Of a stretch of 64,000 nucleotides of DNA, positions 11,922-20,252 are shown one piece after another. Numbering within the stretch: the first letter of the stretch is position 1; the number at the start of each line of letters is the position of its first letter. Under the pieces are notes generated by a model. That model was not told the DNA's origin. It saw nothing but the letters and a program-made list of their open reading frames with translations, and ran no database searches. Both the position numbers and the translations under genes were made by a program. The DNA lies in contig CAWHDH010000021.1 in NCBI GenBank assembly GCA_963828075.1, positions 3,472,001 through 3,536,000 on the forward strand. The letters are read 5' to 3'. The stretch comes from JACCYI01 sp963828075 (GTDB taxonomy: Bacteria; Actinomycetota; Thermoleophilia; Solirubrobacterales; Solirubrobacteraceae).

Positions 11922-12403
11922 GCGAGTGCGCCCGCGACACGCGAGCGCCCGCGGTACAGGCGGCTCATGATCGTCCCCTGCGGCACGCCGAGGGTGTCGG
12001 CGGCCTCGGCGTAGCTCAGGCCGGCGACGTCGACCGCCGCGATCGCGTCGCGGTAGTCCTCCGGCAGTGCCGCGATGGCGGCGAAGACCTCGCGGGCGGC
12101 GAGCTGGTCGACGGGCGACTGGGACGCCGGCGCCATCAGCTGGCGCTCGCCGATGTCCTCGATCGGCGCCGTCCGCGGCCGGCGGTCGCGCGAGCGCAGC
12201 GAGGACACGTAGCAGTTGCGGAGCACCTGGAGGAGGTACGGCAGCTCCTCGCCCTCGATCGTCCGCTGCTTGGCCAGGACCCGGGCGCATGTGTCCTGCA
12301 CGAGGTCCTCCGCGTCCTCGCGCGATCCGCACATCGCCCACGCCGCTCGGTAGAGCCGATCGAGGTGGTCGCCGATCGCTTCGGCGCGGAGCTCGGGCGT
12401 CAT
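11918..12403 (-). CDS. ECF-type RNA polymerase sigma factor
   Basis: The 161-aa protein has sigma region 2 (residues about 10-70: LYRAAWAMCGSREDAEDLVQDTCARVLA) and region 4 (about 100-155: LPEDYRDAIAAVDVAGLSYAEAADTLGVPQGTIMSRLYRGR split over a helix-turn-helix). These are standard ECF features. ATG 12403 was chosen because region 2 begins there. It is convergent with the membrane anti-sigma gene and divergent from the exported calcium-binding-repeat gene (89 bp). Genes on both sides carry matching GGAATAA/CGTCT promoter boxes, so it probably controls both. Confidence 0.9.
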   Translation of the reverse strand: MTPELRAEAIGDHLDRLYRAAWAMCGSREDAEDLVQDTCARVLAKQRTIEGEELPYLLQVLRNCYVSSLRSRDRRPRTAPIEDIGERQLMAPASQSPVDQLAAREVFAAIAALPEDYRDAIAAVDVAGLSYAEAADTLGVPQGTIMSRLYRGRSRVAGALA

Positions 12404-12428
12404 CGGCACGAACTCTTTCACTCTTGAG

Positions 12429-12455
12429 GGAATAAACCCGGCAGGGTTGCGTCTT
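12429..12455 (+). promoter_or_regulatory. Predicted ECF-type promoter of the calcium-binding-repeat gene
   Basis: GGAATAA (12429-12435) and CGTCTT (12450-12455) repeat the pair found at 11071-11098, with a spacer one or two bases shorter. The predicted leader is about 30 nt and contains the ribosome site GGAGGA. Confidence 0.5.
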
Positions 12456-12492
12456 GAGGTGCCAGACCAACCCAACGTTCTGGAGGATTTTG

Positions 12493-14337
12493 ATGTCCCA
12501 TCGCACACGAGCACGGCGCCTGGCAGTGCTCGGCACCGCCGTCGCAGCCACCGCGTTCGCCGTCCCGGCGACCGCCAATGCCGCGGTCGGTAGCGCCATC
12601 GACGCCGGCACGAAGACCGTCACGATGACCGGCGACGACGCAGCCGACATTCTGACCATCACCGAGGCCGCCGGTCTCTGGAACCACAACCAGACCGGCA
12701 ACGGCTACAACAGCGCGCTGGACTTCGACAACGTCACGGCCGGCGATCAGACGATCGCCGCCGACGCGACCTGGACGCTCGTCGTGAACGCCGGCGGCGG
12801 CGACGACAACATCACGATCGTGACGCCGAACGTCCTGGGATCGACGCTGGCCGGCGACGCCGGCAACGACCTGCTGACCGGCAGCAGCGTGCCCGGCAGC
12901 GCCGTGGTCGACAACGTCCGCGGCGGCGCGGGCAACGACCGGCTCGTCCCCGGGCGCGGCAACGACGACATGGAGGGCGGCGACGGCAACGACGTCCTCG
13001 TCTGGAACAACGGCGATGGCACAGACGTCATGGACGGCGACGCCGGCAACGACGAGGTCGAGGTCAACGGTGACCCGACCAGGGGCGATGACTTCGCGAT
13101 CAATGCAAACGGCGGACGGGTGAAGTTCGACCGCCTCAATCTCGGACTGTTCAGCCTCGACATCGGCTCGAGCGAGCGCGTCGTGGTCAACGGCCTCGGC
13201 GGAGACGACCGGATGACCGGTGGCGACGGCCTCGCGCCGCTGACTCTGCTCACGCTCAACGGCGGCGCCGGCGTCGACACCATCACCGGCGGCGACGGCG
13301 CCGACCTCATCCAGGGCGGCGAGGACAACGACAACCTGGCCGGCGGCCCCGGCGGCGATCGCATCATCGGCGACCGCGGCGCCGACGCGATGATCGGCGG
13401 CGCGGGCGACGACACGCTCGTCTGGAACAACGGCGACGGCTCGGACACGATGGACGGCGAGGACGGCCTCGACGTCATCGAGGTCAACGGCGGGGGCACC
13501 GCGGACACCTTCACCATCGCGCCCAACGGCGCGCGGGTGAAGTTCGACCGGACGAACCCTGGCCCGTTCACGCTCAACATCGGCACCTCCGAGGCGCTCG
13601 ACCTCAACGGGCTCGCCGGCGACGACGCGTTCACCGTCGGGGCCGGGGCGGCCGCACTCATCGCGATCAACGCCGACGGCGGCGCGGGCAACGACGCGCT
13701 GGCCGGCGCCGAGGGCGACGACACGTTCGCCGGCGGGTCGGGCAACGACGTCCTGACCGGCGGCGGCGGCCGTGACCTCCTCGACGGGCAGGCGGGCGAC
13801 GATCGCCTCGAGATGCGCGACGGGGCCGAGGACCTCGGCCGCGGCGGGGCCGGCACCGACAGCGCCGTCGCCGACCAGGCGGGCATCGACGCCCTCGCCG
13901 AGATCGAGTCGATCGACCGCACGCCGGTCGCGCCTCCGGTCGTGCCGCCCGTGGTCCCCGGCCCCGGGCCCGACGCCAAGGGGACGGCGGCGCTGGTCCG
14001 CGCGAGCTCGGCGACGGTGCGCAAGAGCGGCAACCGCTTCAGCGTCCGGCTGCCCGTGCTGTGCCCGGACACCGAGGCCGGCGGCTGCACCGGCACGGTC
14101 ACGCTGACGGGCAACGTCCGCATCGGCGGGCGTCGCATCAACGCGGTGCTCGGCAGCGCCAAGTTCAACCTGACCAAGGGTCAGCGCCGGACCATCACGG
14201 TGAAGCTGCCGTCGCGCCTCAACGGGCTGGTCAGCGGCCGGACGCTGTCGGCTCGCGCGCAGACGGTGAGCAGCGACAAGGCGGGCAACCTCGCGTCCGC
14301 CTCGCGCAAGGTCACGCTGCGCCTGCCGCGCCGCTAG
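12493..14337 (+). CDS. Exported calcium-binding-repeat (RTX-like) surface protein
   Basis: The 614-aa protein has a signal peptide (MSHRTRARRLAVLGTAVAA, cleavage after an Ala-rich stretch near residue 35). It carries many GGxGxDxL/GGDGxD nonapeptide repeats of the hemolysin-type calcium-binding family, and a C-terminal beta domain (about 500-614) shared by other exported proteins of this lineage. A module beginning WNNGDG and continuing through RVKFDR occurs twice, exactly 420 nt apart (13003 and 13423). No protease or lipase domain is visible, so a structural or adhesion role is likely. GGAGGA (12482-12487) supports ATG 12493. It is probably under the neighbouring ECF sigma factor. Confidence 0.85.
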   Translation: MSHRTRARRLAVLGTAVAATAFAVPATANAAVGSAIDAGTKTVTMTGDDAADILTITEAAGLWNHNQTGNGYNSALDFDNVTAGDQTIAADATWTLVVNAGGGDDNITIVTPNVLGSTLAGDAGNDLLTGSSVPGSAVVDNVRGGAGNDRLVPGRGNDDMEGGDGNDVLVWNNGDGTDVMDGDAGNDEVEVNGDPTRGDDFAINANGGRVKFDRLNLGLFSLDIGSSERVVVNGLGGDDRMTGGDGLAPLTLLTLNGGAGVDTITGGDGADLIQGGEDNDNLAGGPGGDRIIGDRGADAMIGGAGDDTLVWNNGDGSDTMDGEDGLDVIEVNGGGTADTFTIAPNGARVKFDRTNPGPFTLNIGTSEALDLNGLAGDDAFTVGAGAAALIAINADGGAGNDALAGAEGDDTFAGGSGNDVLTGGGGRDLLDGQAGDDRLEMRDGAEDLGRGGAGTDSAVADQAGIDALAEIESIDRTPVAPPVVPPVVPGPGPDAKGTAALVRASSATVRKSGNRFSVRLPVLCPDTEAGGCTGTVTLTGNVRIGGRRINAVLGSAKFNLTKGQRRTITVKLPSRLNGLVSGRTLSARAQTVSSDKAGNLASASRKVTLRLPRR

Positions 14338-14366
14338 ACCTCGGGGAAGGTTCGACGCGAAGGACT

Positions 14367-14394
14367 GGAGGGGCCGCCGTCAGGCGGCCCCTCC
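14367..14394. terminator. Bidirectional terminator-like hairpin between convergent genes
   Basis: GGAGGGGCCGCC and GGCGGCCCCTCC form a perfect 12-bp stem. The 4-nt loop GTCA contains the stop codon of the minus-strand hydrolase (14380-14382). It lies 30 nt after the calcium-binding-repeat gene. No U-tract is present on either side. Confidence 0.6.
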
Positions 14395-15147
14395 GTCGTC
14401 CTCGAGACCGCGCAGCAGGCGCCGGGCGACCTCTCGGAGCGTCCTGGTGCCGTACGCGTGGTCCGGGTTGTCCGTGGTGAGGATCGCGATCGCGACGCGG
14501 CGGCCACCGGCCGTGAGCAGTGCGACCTGGTGATCGACCTCGCCGGAGCCATCGCCCCACCCGCCTTTGAAGAACAGCCGCCAGCCGTCGGGCTGAACGC
14601 GGGCGATGCCCCACCGCTGGCCCGGCACGATCGTCTCCAACAGGGCCATCGCGTACTCACGGTGGCGGGCCGGGATGCGGGCATCGATCCGCAGAAAGAA
14701 CCGGGCCTGGTCGGCGGCGGTGATCTGCGAGCCGCCCCAGAACCCACCCGGCCCCGCGACGAAGTGCCGCATCCCTCCGGCTTGGGCGACGGCCTCGAGG
14801 CCGGCCGCGCCGACGGCGGTGAACACCTGGTTGGCCGCCTTGTTGCTCGAGCGGCGGATCATCGGGTCGAGCAGCGCGCGGTCGCCGGGCAGCAGGTCGC
14901 GGTCGCGGACGCCGGGGCGGTCGAGGTAGGCGACCATCAGCATCGCCTTGACCACGCTGGCGCCGCGCGCCGGGCGGTCGCGGTGCCAGCCGTAGGCGCG
15001 GGTCGGAGTCCGGACGGCGAACGAGACGGATCCGGCCCGCCCCGCCGCGTACTCGCGCCCGGCGGCCATGTCAGGCGTCCACGCCGCCGCCGGGGCGGCT
15101 GCGGCCAGGCTCGCGACGAGCGGCAGCAGGGCCGGCAGGCGGCGCAC
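14380..15147 (-). CDS. Exported serine hydrolase, class A beta-lactamase / DD-peptidase fold
   Basis: The 255-aa protein has a signal peptide (about 22 residues) and the three penicillin-interacting motifs: SVVK (SxxK, near residue 64), SSN (near 94) and KGG (near 190), in class A-like order. An obvious class A general-base Glu loop was not identified, so this may be a DD-peptidase-like or inactive relative rather than a resistance enzyme. The start is GTG 15147 with TAGGCT 7 nt upstream, suggesting a leaderless mRNA. Its first codon lies inside a perfect 12-bp inverted repeat. Confidence 0.8.
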   Translation of the reverse strand: MRRLPALLPLVASLAAAAPAAAWTPDMAAGREYAAGRAGSVSFAVRTPTRAYGWHRDRPARGASVVKAMLMVAYLDRPGVRDRDLLPGDRALLDPMIRRSSNKAANQVFTAVGAAGLEAVAQAGGMRHFVAGPGGFWGGSQITAADQARFFLRIDARIPARHREYAMALLETIVPGQRWGIARVQPDGWRLFFKGGWGDGSGEVDHQVALLTAGGRRVAIAILTTDNPDHAYGTRTLREVARRLLRGLEDDGGAA

Positions 15148-15172
15148 GCCGCGGAGCCTATCCGCGGCGTGC
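15144..15172. repeat. Perfect 12-bp inverted repeat across a start codon
   Basis: GCACGCCGCGGA (15144-15155) and TCCGCGGCGTGC (15161-15172) flank GCCTA. The repeat lies 12 bp after the stop of one minus-strand gene and covers the GTG and predicted -10 (TAGGCT) of the next. It could be a terminator, an operator, or both. Confidence 0.55.
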
Positions 15173-15184
15173 GGTGCGGCGATC

Positions 15185-15829
15185 TCAGCCGTCGACGCGG
15201 AGGATCGTCCCGTAGATCAGGCAGAACGCGGCCGCCTGGCCGCGGCCGTCCTGGCGGATCGTCCCGTTGATGAGCAGCGCCGTGGAGCCGCGCTGGACCT
15301 GGAACTCGAACGTGTTCGAGCCGCCGATGGCGAACGACGACACGGTCCCGTTCGCGAGCGGCGCGATCACGGCCTCCTCGATGCCGCGGCGACGGGTGAC
15401 GTTGATCGTCTCGCCCGAGGAGTTGACGAACTGGATCGTCGAGATCGGGTCCTCGATGTTGGGCCGCTCGTTCTGGTCGGCGCAGTTGGCGGTCAGGGTG
15501 CCGATGCCGTCGGCCCCGCCGAACGCCTCCTGGGCGCCGGTGGCGTTGTCGGTGACCTCGAAGGACTTGCCGAACGCCTGTGTGCCGGCGACGCCGGAGA
15601 GGAACTTCGCGGGGATGCGCCCCTTGTTCGGGCCCGCGCTGGCGGTCGCCACGAGGTTGCCCGCGGCGCGGCTGGTCGTGGATGAGGCCGCGACCGCGTC
15701 CTTGCCGTCGACCTTGCCGGCATTGCGCGCATAGGAGATGGCGGCGACGCTCGTCCCGCCGAGGGCGACGAACAGGGCGATCGAGGCGACGCACATGGCC
15801 GGCGACGGCCATGACAGCTTGACCTTCAT
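15185..15829 (-). CDS. Small exported protein of unknown function
   Basis: The 214-aa protein begins MKVKLSWPSPAM followed by VASIALFVALGGTSVAA, a signal anchor. This start recurs on many exported proteins of Solirubrobacterales (known pattern). The rest is beta-rich with no catalytic motif (VDGKDAVAAS, then GSNTFEFQVQRGSTALLINGT). AGGAGGAAT just before ATG 15829 is one of the best ribosome sites in the window, suggesting high expression. The function is unknown; a collagen-like or trimeric surface role is only a guess. Confidence 0.7.
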   Translation of the reverse strand: MKVKLSWPSPAMCVASIALFVALGGTSVAAISYARNAGKVDGKDAVAASSTTSRAAGNLVATASAGPNKGRIPAKFLSGVAGTQAFGKSFEVTDNATGAQEAFGGADGIGTLTANCADQNERPNIEDPISTIQFVNSSGETINVTRRRGIEEAVIAPLANGTVSSFAIGGSNTFEFQVQRGSTALLINGTIRQDGRGQAAAFCLIYGTILRVDG

Positions 15830-15892
15830 GATTCCTCCTGTGTGGATGACCCAGACGGCGATTTCAACCCGCCGTACCCCCGAAAGGAGCGG

Positions 15893-17044
15893 ATGCATCC
15901 GGTGAGGCCCGAATGGGGCGACTCGACGCGGGCCGTGCGCGCGGGGCTGCCCGGAGCCGAGCAGGGCGAGCCGTTGCTGCCGGGGCCGGTGCTGGCCGCC
16001 CCGTTCCACCTGAGCGGGCCGGTCGAAGCGGCGCCCTACGGGTACGGACGCGACGGAAATCCGACCTACACGCGCCTGGAGGCGGCGATCGCGGCGCTCG
16101 AGGGCGGGGAGGCGGTCGTCTTCGCGTCCGGGATGGCCGCGATGGCGGCCGTCCTACTCGGCCGGCTGCGGTCCGGCGACGTGCTCGTGGCGCCGGCCGA
16201 CGGCTACCCGGGGATCCGCAAGCTCGCCGCCGACCGGCTGGAGCCGGTCGGCGTGGAGGTCCGCCTCGTCCCCACCGACACGTCTGCGGTGATCGACGCC
16301 ATGCGCGGCGCGGCGCTGGTCTGGATCGAGACTCCCGCGAACCCGCGGCTCGACGTCTGCGACATCGCGGCAGTCGCCGAGGCGGCGCACGCCGAGGGGG
16401 CGCTCCTGGCCGTCGACAACACGCTGGCCACGCCGCTCGGGCAGGCGCCGCTGGCGCTCGGCGCCGATTTCTCGATGATGGCCGCCACCAAGGGCCTCGC
16501 CGGGCACTCCGACCTCCTGCTCGGCTCGGTGGCCGTCCGCGATCCGGAGCTGACGGTCGGGCTGCGCGCCTGGCGCTCGCAGGCCGGCGCGATCCCGGGG
16601 CCGTTCGAGGCGTGGCTCGCGCACCGGTCGCTGCCGACGCTCGAGCTGCGCCTCTCGCGCCAGTCGGCCAACGCGCTCGCCGTGGCCGAGGCGCTCGCCG
16701 CGCGCGACGACGTCGCCGACGTCCGCCATCCCGGGCTCGCCGGCCATCCGGGCCACGCGGTCGCCGCGCGCCAGATGACGCGGTTCGGGCCGCTCGTCGG
16801 CTTCACGCTGCCGTCGGCGCAGGCGGCCGAGGCGTTCCTCGCGGCGGCCGAGCTGGTCGCCGACGCCACGAGCTTCGGCGGCGTGCACTCCACGGCCGAG
16901 CGGCGGGCGCGCTGGGGCACCGACGCGGTCGCCGAGGGCTTCATCCGCTTCTCGGCCGGCGTGGAGGACACCGCCGACCTGCTCGCCGACGTCGAGCGAG
17001 CGCTTGACATCGCGGGGGGCGAAGGCGTCCGCTCCGGCCCCTAG
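15893..17044 (+). CDS. Cys/Met metabolism PLP-dependent enzyme (cystathionine gamma-lyase/synthase family)
   Basis: The 383-aa protein is a fold-type I PLP enzyme of the trans-sulfuration family. Tyr59 is in NPTYTRLE, the phosphate-binding SGM at 79-81, Asp in AVDNTLATP near 175, and the Schiff-base Lys200 in AATKGLAGHSD. The C-terminal domain ends FIRFSAGVEDTADLLADVERAL. Whether it is a lyase or a synthase cannot be told from sequence alone; the gene has no other sulfur-metabolism neighbours. ATG 15893 follows AAAGGAG (15883-15889). radA starts 10 bp after its stop. Confidence 0.9.
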   Translation: MHPVRPEWGDSTRAVRAGLPGAEQGEPLLPGPVLAAPFHLSGPVEAAPYGYGRDGNPTYTRLEAAIAALEGGEAVVFASGMAAMAAVLLGRLRSGDVLVAPADGYPGIRKLAADRLEPVGVEVRLVPTDTSAVIDAMRGAALVWIETPANPRLDVCDIAAVAEAAHAEGALLAVDNTLATPLGQAPLALGADFSMMAATKGLAGHSDLLLGSVAVRDPELTVGLRAWRSQAGAIPGPFEAWLAHRSLPTLELRLSRQSANALAVAEALAARDDVADVRHPGLAGHPGHAVAARQMTRFGPLVGFTLPSAQAAEAFLAAAELVADATSFGGVHSTAERRARWGTDAVAEGFIRFSAGVEDTADLLADVERALDIAGGEGVRSGP

Positions 17045-17054
17045 GGTCGGTGCG

Positions 17055-18395
17055 ATGGCCCGTCCCAGCACCACGTTCACCTGCTCCGCATGCGGCCACA
17101 CCGAGCCCAGGTGGCACGGGCGCTGCTCGGGGTGCGGCGAGTGGAACACGCTGGTCGAGGAGACGGCGCCGGTCGCGAAGGCGGGGCGGGCGCCGGCTGG
17201 CCGGGCGGTCAAGCCCGTCGCGCTCTCCGACGTGCGGGCGGAGAGCATCGCCCGGCTCTCCACCGGCATCGGCGAGCTCGATCGAGTGCTCGGAGGCGGC
17301 CTCGTGCCCGGGTCGCTCGTCCTGCTCGGCGGCTCACCGGGGATCGGCAAGTCGACGCTGACCTCGATGGCCCTCGGCAACCTCGCGGGCGCGGGGCGGC
17401 GGACGCTGTACGTCTCGGGCGAGGAGTCGGCCGCCCAGATCCGGCTGCGGGCCGAGCGCCTGCCCGGCGCGGCACTCCAGGTGCCCGTGCTCGCGGAGAC
17501 CGATCTCGACATCGTCCTGGCCACGCTCGAGGCCGAGCGCCCGGAGGTCGTGGTCATCGACTCGGTGCAGACGCTCGTGGCGAGCGGGCTCACCGGGGCG
17601 GCCGGCTCGGTCGGCCAGGTCCGCGAGGTCGCCGACCGCCTGACCCGGCTGGCGAAGGCGCGCGACATCGCCACGATCCTCGTCGGCCACGTCACCAAGG
17701 AGGGCGCGCTGGCCGGCCCGCGCGTGCTCGAGCACCTCGTCGACTGCGTGCTGCAGTTCGAGGGCGAGCGCGAGCGCTTCTACCGGACGCTGCGGGCGCT
17801 CAAGAACCGCTTCGGGTCGACCAACGAGGCCGGCGTGTTCGAGATGCGCCAGGGCGGCCTGGTGGAGGTGGCCGACGCGTCGGCCCGGTTCGTGGGGGAG
17901 GCGACGCGCGCCCCCGGGTCGGTCGTGCTGGCCGCCATGGAGGGCTCGCGCCCGCTGCTGGTCGAGGTCCAGGCGCTCGTCTCGCCCTCGGAGATCGTCC
18001 CACCGCGGCGCATGTGCACGGGCATCGACCGCAACCGCCTCGCGCTCGTCCTCGCCGTCCTCGGCCGCCATGCCGGGATCGGGGCCGGCAGCGCCGACGT
18101 GTTCGTCAACGTGGCGGGCGGCGTCCGGGTCGACGAGCCCGGGGCCGACCTCGCCGTCGCCCTCGCCGTGGCCGGCGCGGTGCGCGGCATCGCGCTCGAA
18201 GGCCGGGGCGGAAGGCCGGTCGCCTGCTTCGGCGAGGTGGGCCTGACCGGTGAGCTGCGGTCGGTCGCGCACGCCGATCGCCGCCTCGCCGAGGCCCGCA
18301 AGTTCGGCCTCGACACCGTCGTGGGACCCGAATCCGGAACGCTGCGCGCGGCCGTCCAGCGCGTGCTTCCGAGTGCTCGCGCCCGCGCCGCTTGA
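17055..18395 (+). CDS. radA: DNA repair protein RadA
   Basis: RadA promotes branch migration in recombination. The 446-aa protein has the C4 zinc finger (Cys10, Cys13, Cys24, Cys27), a RecA-like core with Walker A GGSPGIGKST, the RadA-specific KNRFGSTNEAGVFEM, and a Lon-protease-like C-terminal domain. Length is normal. ATG 17055 lies 7 nt after TAGGGT, which overlaps the stop of the preceding PLP enzyme. disA follows, as in Gram-positive genomes where RadA and DisA act together. Confidence 0.96.
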   Translation: MARPSTTFTCSACGHTEPRWHGRCSGCGEWNTLVEETAPVAKAGRAPAGRAVKPVALSDVRAESIARLSTGIGELDRVLGGGLVPGSLVLLGGSPGIGKSTLTSMALGNLAGAGRRTLYVSGEESAAQIRLRAERLPGAALQVPVLAETDLDIVLATLEAERPEVVVIDSVQTLVASGLTGAAGSVGQVREVADRLTRLAKARDIATILVGHVTKEGALAGPRVLEHLVDCVLQFEGERERFYRTLRALKNRFGSTNEAGVFEMRQGGLVEVADASARFVGEATRAPGSVVLAAMEGSRPLLVEVQALVSPSEIVPPRRMCTGIDRNRLALVLAVLGRHAGIGAGSADVFVNVAGGVRVDEPGADLAVALAVAGAVRGIALEGRGGRPVACFGEVGLTGELRSVAHADRRLAEARKFGLDTVVGPESGTLRAAVQRVLPSARARAA

Positions 18396-18460
18396 CGCGC
18401 GGCGAGGGCCGTGCTACCGCGCTACAGCGCGGAATCTGCCGCTAAGTGAAGGTTAAAGGT

Positions 18461-18469
18461 TGCTAGAAT
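18461..18469 (+). promoter_or_regulatory. Extended -10 promoter of disA
   Basis: TGCTAGAAT is nearly consensus (TGnTATAAT-like, TAGAAT hexamer at 18464-18469). Transcription should start near 18476. The disA start codons at 18477 (GTG) or 18480 (ATG) then lie at or within a few nt of the 5' end. An apparent upstream ATG at 18468 overlaps the -10 and is unlikely to be used. Confidence 0.6.
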
Positions 18470-18479
18470 GGGTGGAGTG

Positions 18480-19592
18480 ATGACGCCGCGATCGGGTGAA
18501 GAGCTCTCTGAGCTCGAGGCGCGGCAGGAGCCCCGGCTCGTCAAGGCGCTCGAGATGGTTGCGCCCGGCAGCGCGGTCCGCGAGGGCATCGACAACATCG
18601 TCCACGCCCGCACCGGCGGGCTGATCATCATCGGCGATGTCGACGAGCTCGCGTTCCTCTTCAGCGGCGGGATCAAGCTCGACATCGACTACTCGCCGGC
18701 GCTGCTCTACCAGCTCGCGAAGATGGACGGCGCCATCGCGCTGAACGGCAACGCGACGAAGATCGCGTGGTGCAACGTCCAGCTGATGCCCGACCCGACG
18801 ATCCTGTCCTCGGAGACCGGGACGCGCCACCGCACCGCCGAGCGCGTCTCCAAGCAGACCGACGCCCTGGTGGTCGCCGTCTCCCAGCGGCGCGACGTCG
18901 TGTCGCTCTACGTGGACGGGGCCAAGTACATCCTGGAGGACATCCCGGTCGTCCTCGCCAAGGCCAACCAGGCGCTCGCGACCCTCGACAAGTACCGGAC
19001 CCGGCTCGATCAGGTCTCGACGCGCCTGACCGCGCTGGAGTTCGAGGGCGGCGTGACGCTGCACGACGTCCTGACCGTCCTGCAGCGCGCCGAGCTCGTG
19101 ACCCGCATGGCGGTCGAGATCGAGCGCTACATCGTGGAGCTCGGCACCGAGGGCCGGCTCATCGAGATGCAGCTGGAAGAGACCATGGTCGGGGTGGCCG
19201 CCGACAAGGCCGCCCTGCTGCACGACTACATCGCCGAGCCCCGCGAGGACACGTTCGCGGTGGCGCAGGAGGGCATCGCCCGGCTGCCCCACCAGGACCT
19301 GCTCGACTTCGGCCGGCTCGCCGAACTGCTCGGCTACGACCGCAAGGTCAACACGCTTGACTATCCCGTCTCGCCCCGCGGCTACCGGATCCTCGGACGG
19401 ATCCCGCGGCTGCCCAAGCTCGTCGTGCAGAACATCACGCGCGAGTTCCGGGGCCTGGACGAGATCCTCGCCGCCACGGACCCGGAGCTCGAAGCCGTGG
19501 ACGGGGTGGGGGAGATCCGCGCGAAGGACATCCGCGAGGGCCTGCGCCGTTTGCAGGAAATCAACCTCGTCGACCGTTACCTGCAGACCTAG
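18480..19592 (+). CDS. disA: Diadenylate cyclase DisA (c-di-AMP synthase, DNA-integrity scanning)
   Basis: DisA makes c-di-AMP from two ATP and pauses at branched DNA. The 370-aa protein has the DAC domain with DGA (83-85) and RHRTA (116-120), the two signature motifs. A helical linker follows, then a helix-hairpin-helix DNA-binding C-terminus (DGVGEIRAKDIREGLRRL). The start was set at ATG 18480 because the in-frame ATG at 18468 falls in the predicted -10. It lies between radA and carD, as in actinobacteria. Confidence 0.96.
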   Translation: MTPRSGEELSELEARQEPRLVKALEMVAPGSAVREGIDNIVHARTGGLIIIGDVDELAFLFSGGIKLDIDYSPALLYQLAKMDGAIALNGNATKIAWCNVQLMPDPTILSSETGTRHRTAERVSKQTDALVVAVSQRRDVVSLYVDGAKYILEDIPVVLAKANQALATLDKYRTRLDQVSTRLTALEFEGGVTLHDVLTVLQRAELVTRMAVEIERYIVELGTEGRLIEMQLEETMVGVAADKAALLHDYIAEPREDTFAVAQEGIARLPHQDLLDFGRLAELLGYDRKVNTLDYPVSPRGYRILGRIPRLPKLVVQNITREFRGLDEILAATDPELEAVDGVGEIRAKDIREGLRRLQEINLVDRYLQT

Positions 19593-19622
19593 ATACGCCC
19601 GGGGCGCTCCGGAGGACCCGGA

Positions 19623-20225
19623 ATGCCCATTTACAAGGAGGACACCATCACCGATACCGCCGACACGCAGTTCGAAGACCTGGAGATCACTCGGGAGACC
19701 GAGCACATCGACTATCAGATCGGCGATCACGTGGTGTATCCGCACCATGGGGCCGGCCAGGTTCTTAAGAAGGAATCCAAGGACATCCTGGGTGAGAAGC
19801 GCGAGTACCTCACGATCAAGATCCTTCACAACGACATGACCGTCATGGTCCCGTGCGAGAACGCGGGCAAGGCGGGACTGCGCCGGGTCATCGACGAGGA
19901 GACCGTGAAGAAGGTCCTCGCCGTCCTCACCGACGACGTCTCGGAGATGCCCAAGAACTGGAACCGCCGGTTCAAGCACAACCGCGACAAGATCAAGACC
20001 GGGGACATCTACGAGCTCGCCGAGGTCGTCCGCAACCTCGCGCTCCGCGAGCAGGACAAGGGCCTCTCGACCGGCGAGAAGCAGATGTTCACGCGCGCCA
20101 AGAAGATCCTGGCGTCCGAGCTGATGTACGCCCTGGAGATGGGCGAGGACGAGGCCGAGGCGCATCTCGACGACCTCCTCCTCAAGTCGGGCAACGAGAA
20201 GCTGGCGACGGCCGCGGCGCAGTAG
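19623..20225 (+). CDS. carD: CarD family transcriptional regulator
   Basis: CarD binds the RNA polymerase beta subunit and stabilises open complexes, notably at rRNA promoters. The 200-aa protein has the N-terminal RNAP-interacting Tudor-like domain (IGDHVVYPHHGAGQVLKKES, residues about 33-90) and the helical C-terminal DNA-binding domain with WNRRFKHNRDKIKTGDIYELAEV split across the first helices. It carries a 30-residue acidic N-terminal extension compared with mycobacterial CarD. CGGAGGA just upstream supports ATG 19623. carD-ispD linkage is conserved in actinobacteria. Confidence 0.95.
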   Translation: MPIYKEDTITDTADTQFEDLEITRETEHIDYQIGDHVVYPHHGAGQVLKKESKDILGEKREYLTIKILHNDMTVMVPCENAGKAGLRRVIDEETVKKVLAVLTDDVSEMPKNWNRRFKHNRDKIKTGDIYELAEVVRNLALREQDKGLSTGEKQMFTRAKKILASELMYALEMGEDEAEAHLDDLLLKSGNEKLATAAAQ

Positions 20226-20252
20226 CCGCCCGGCGCCTCCTCGTCCTCACGC

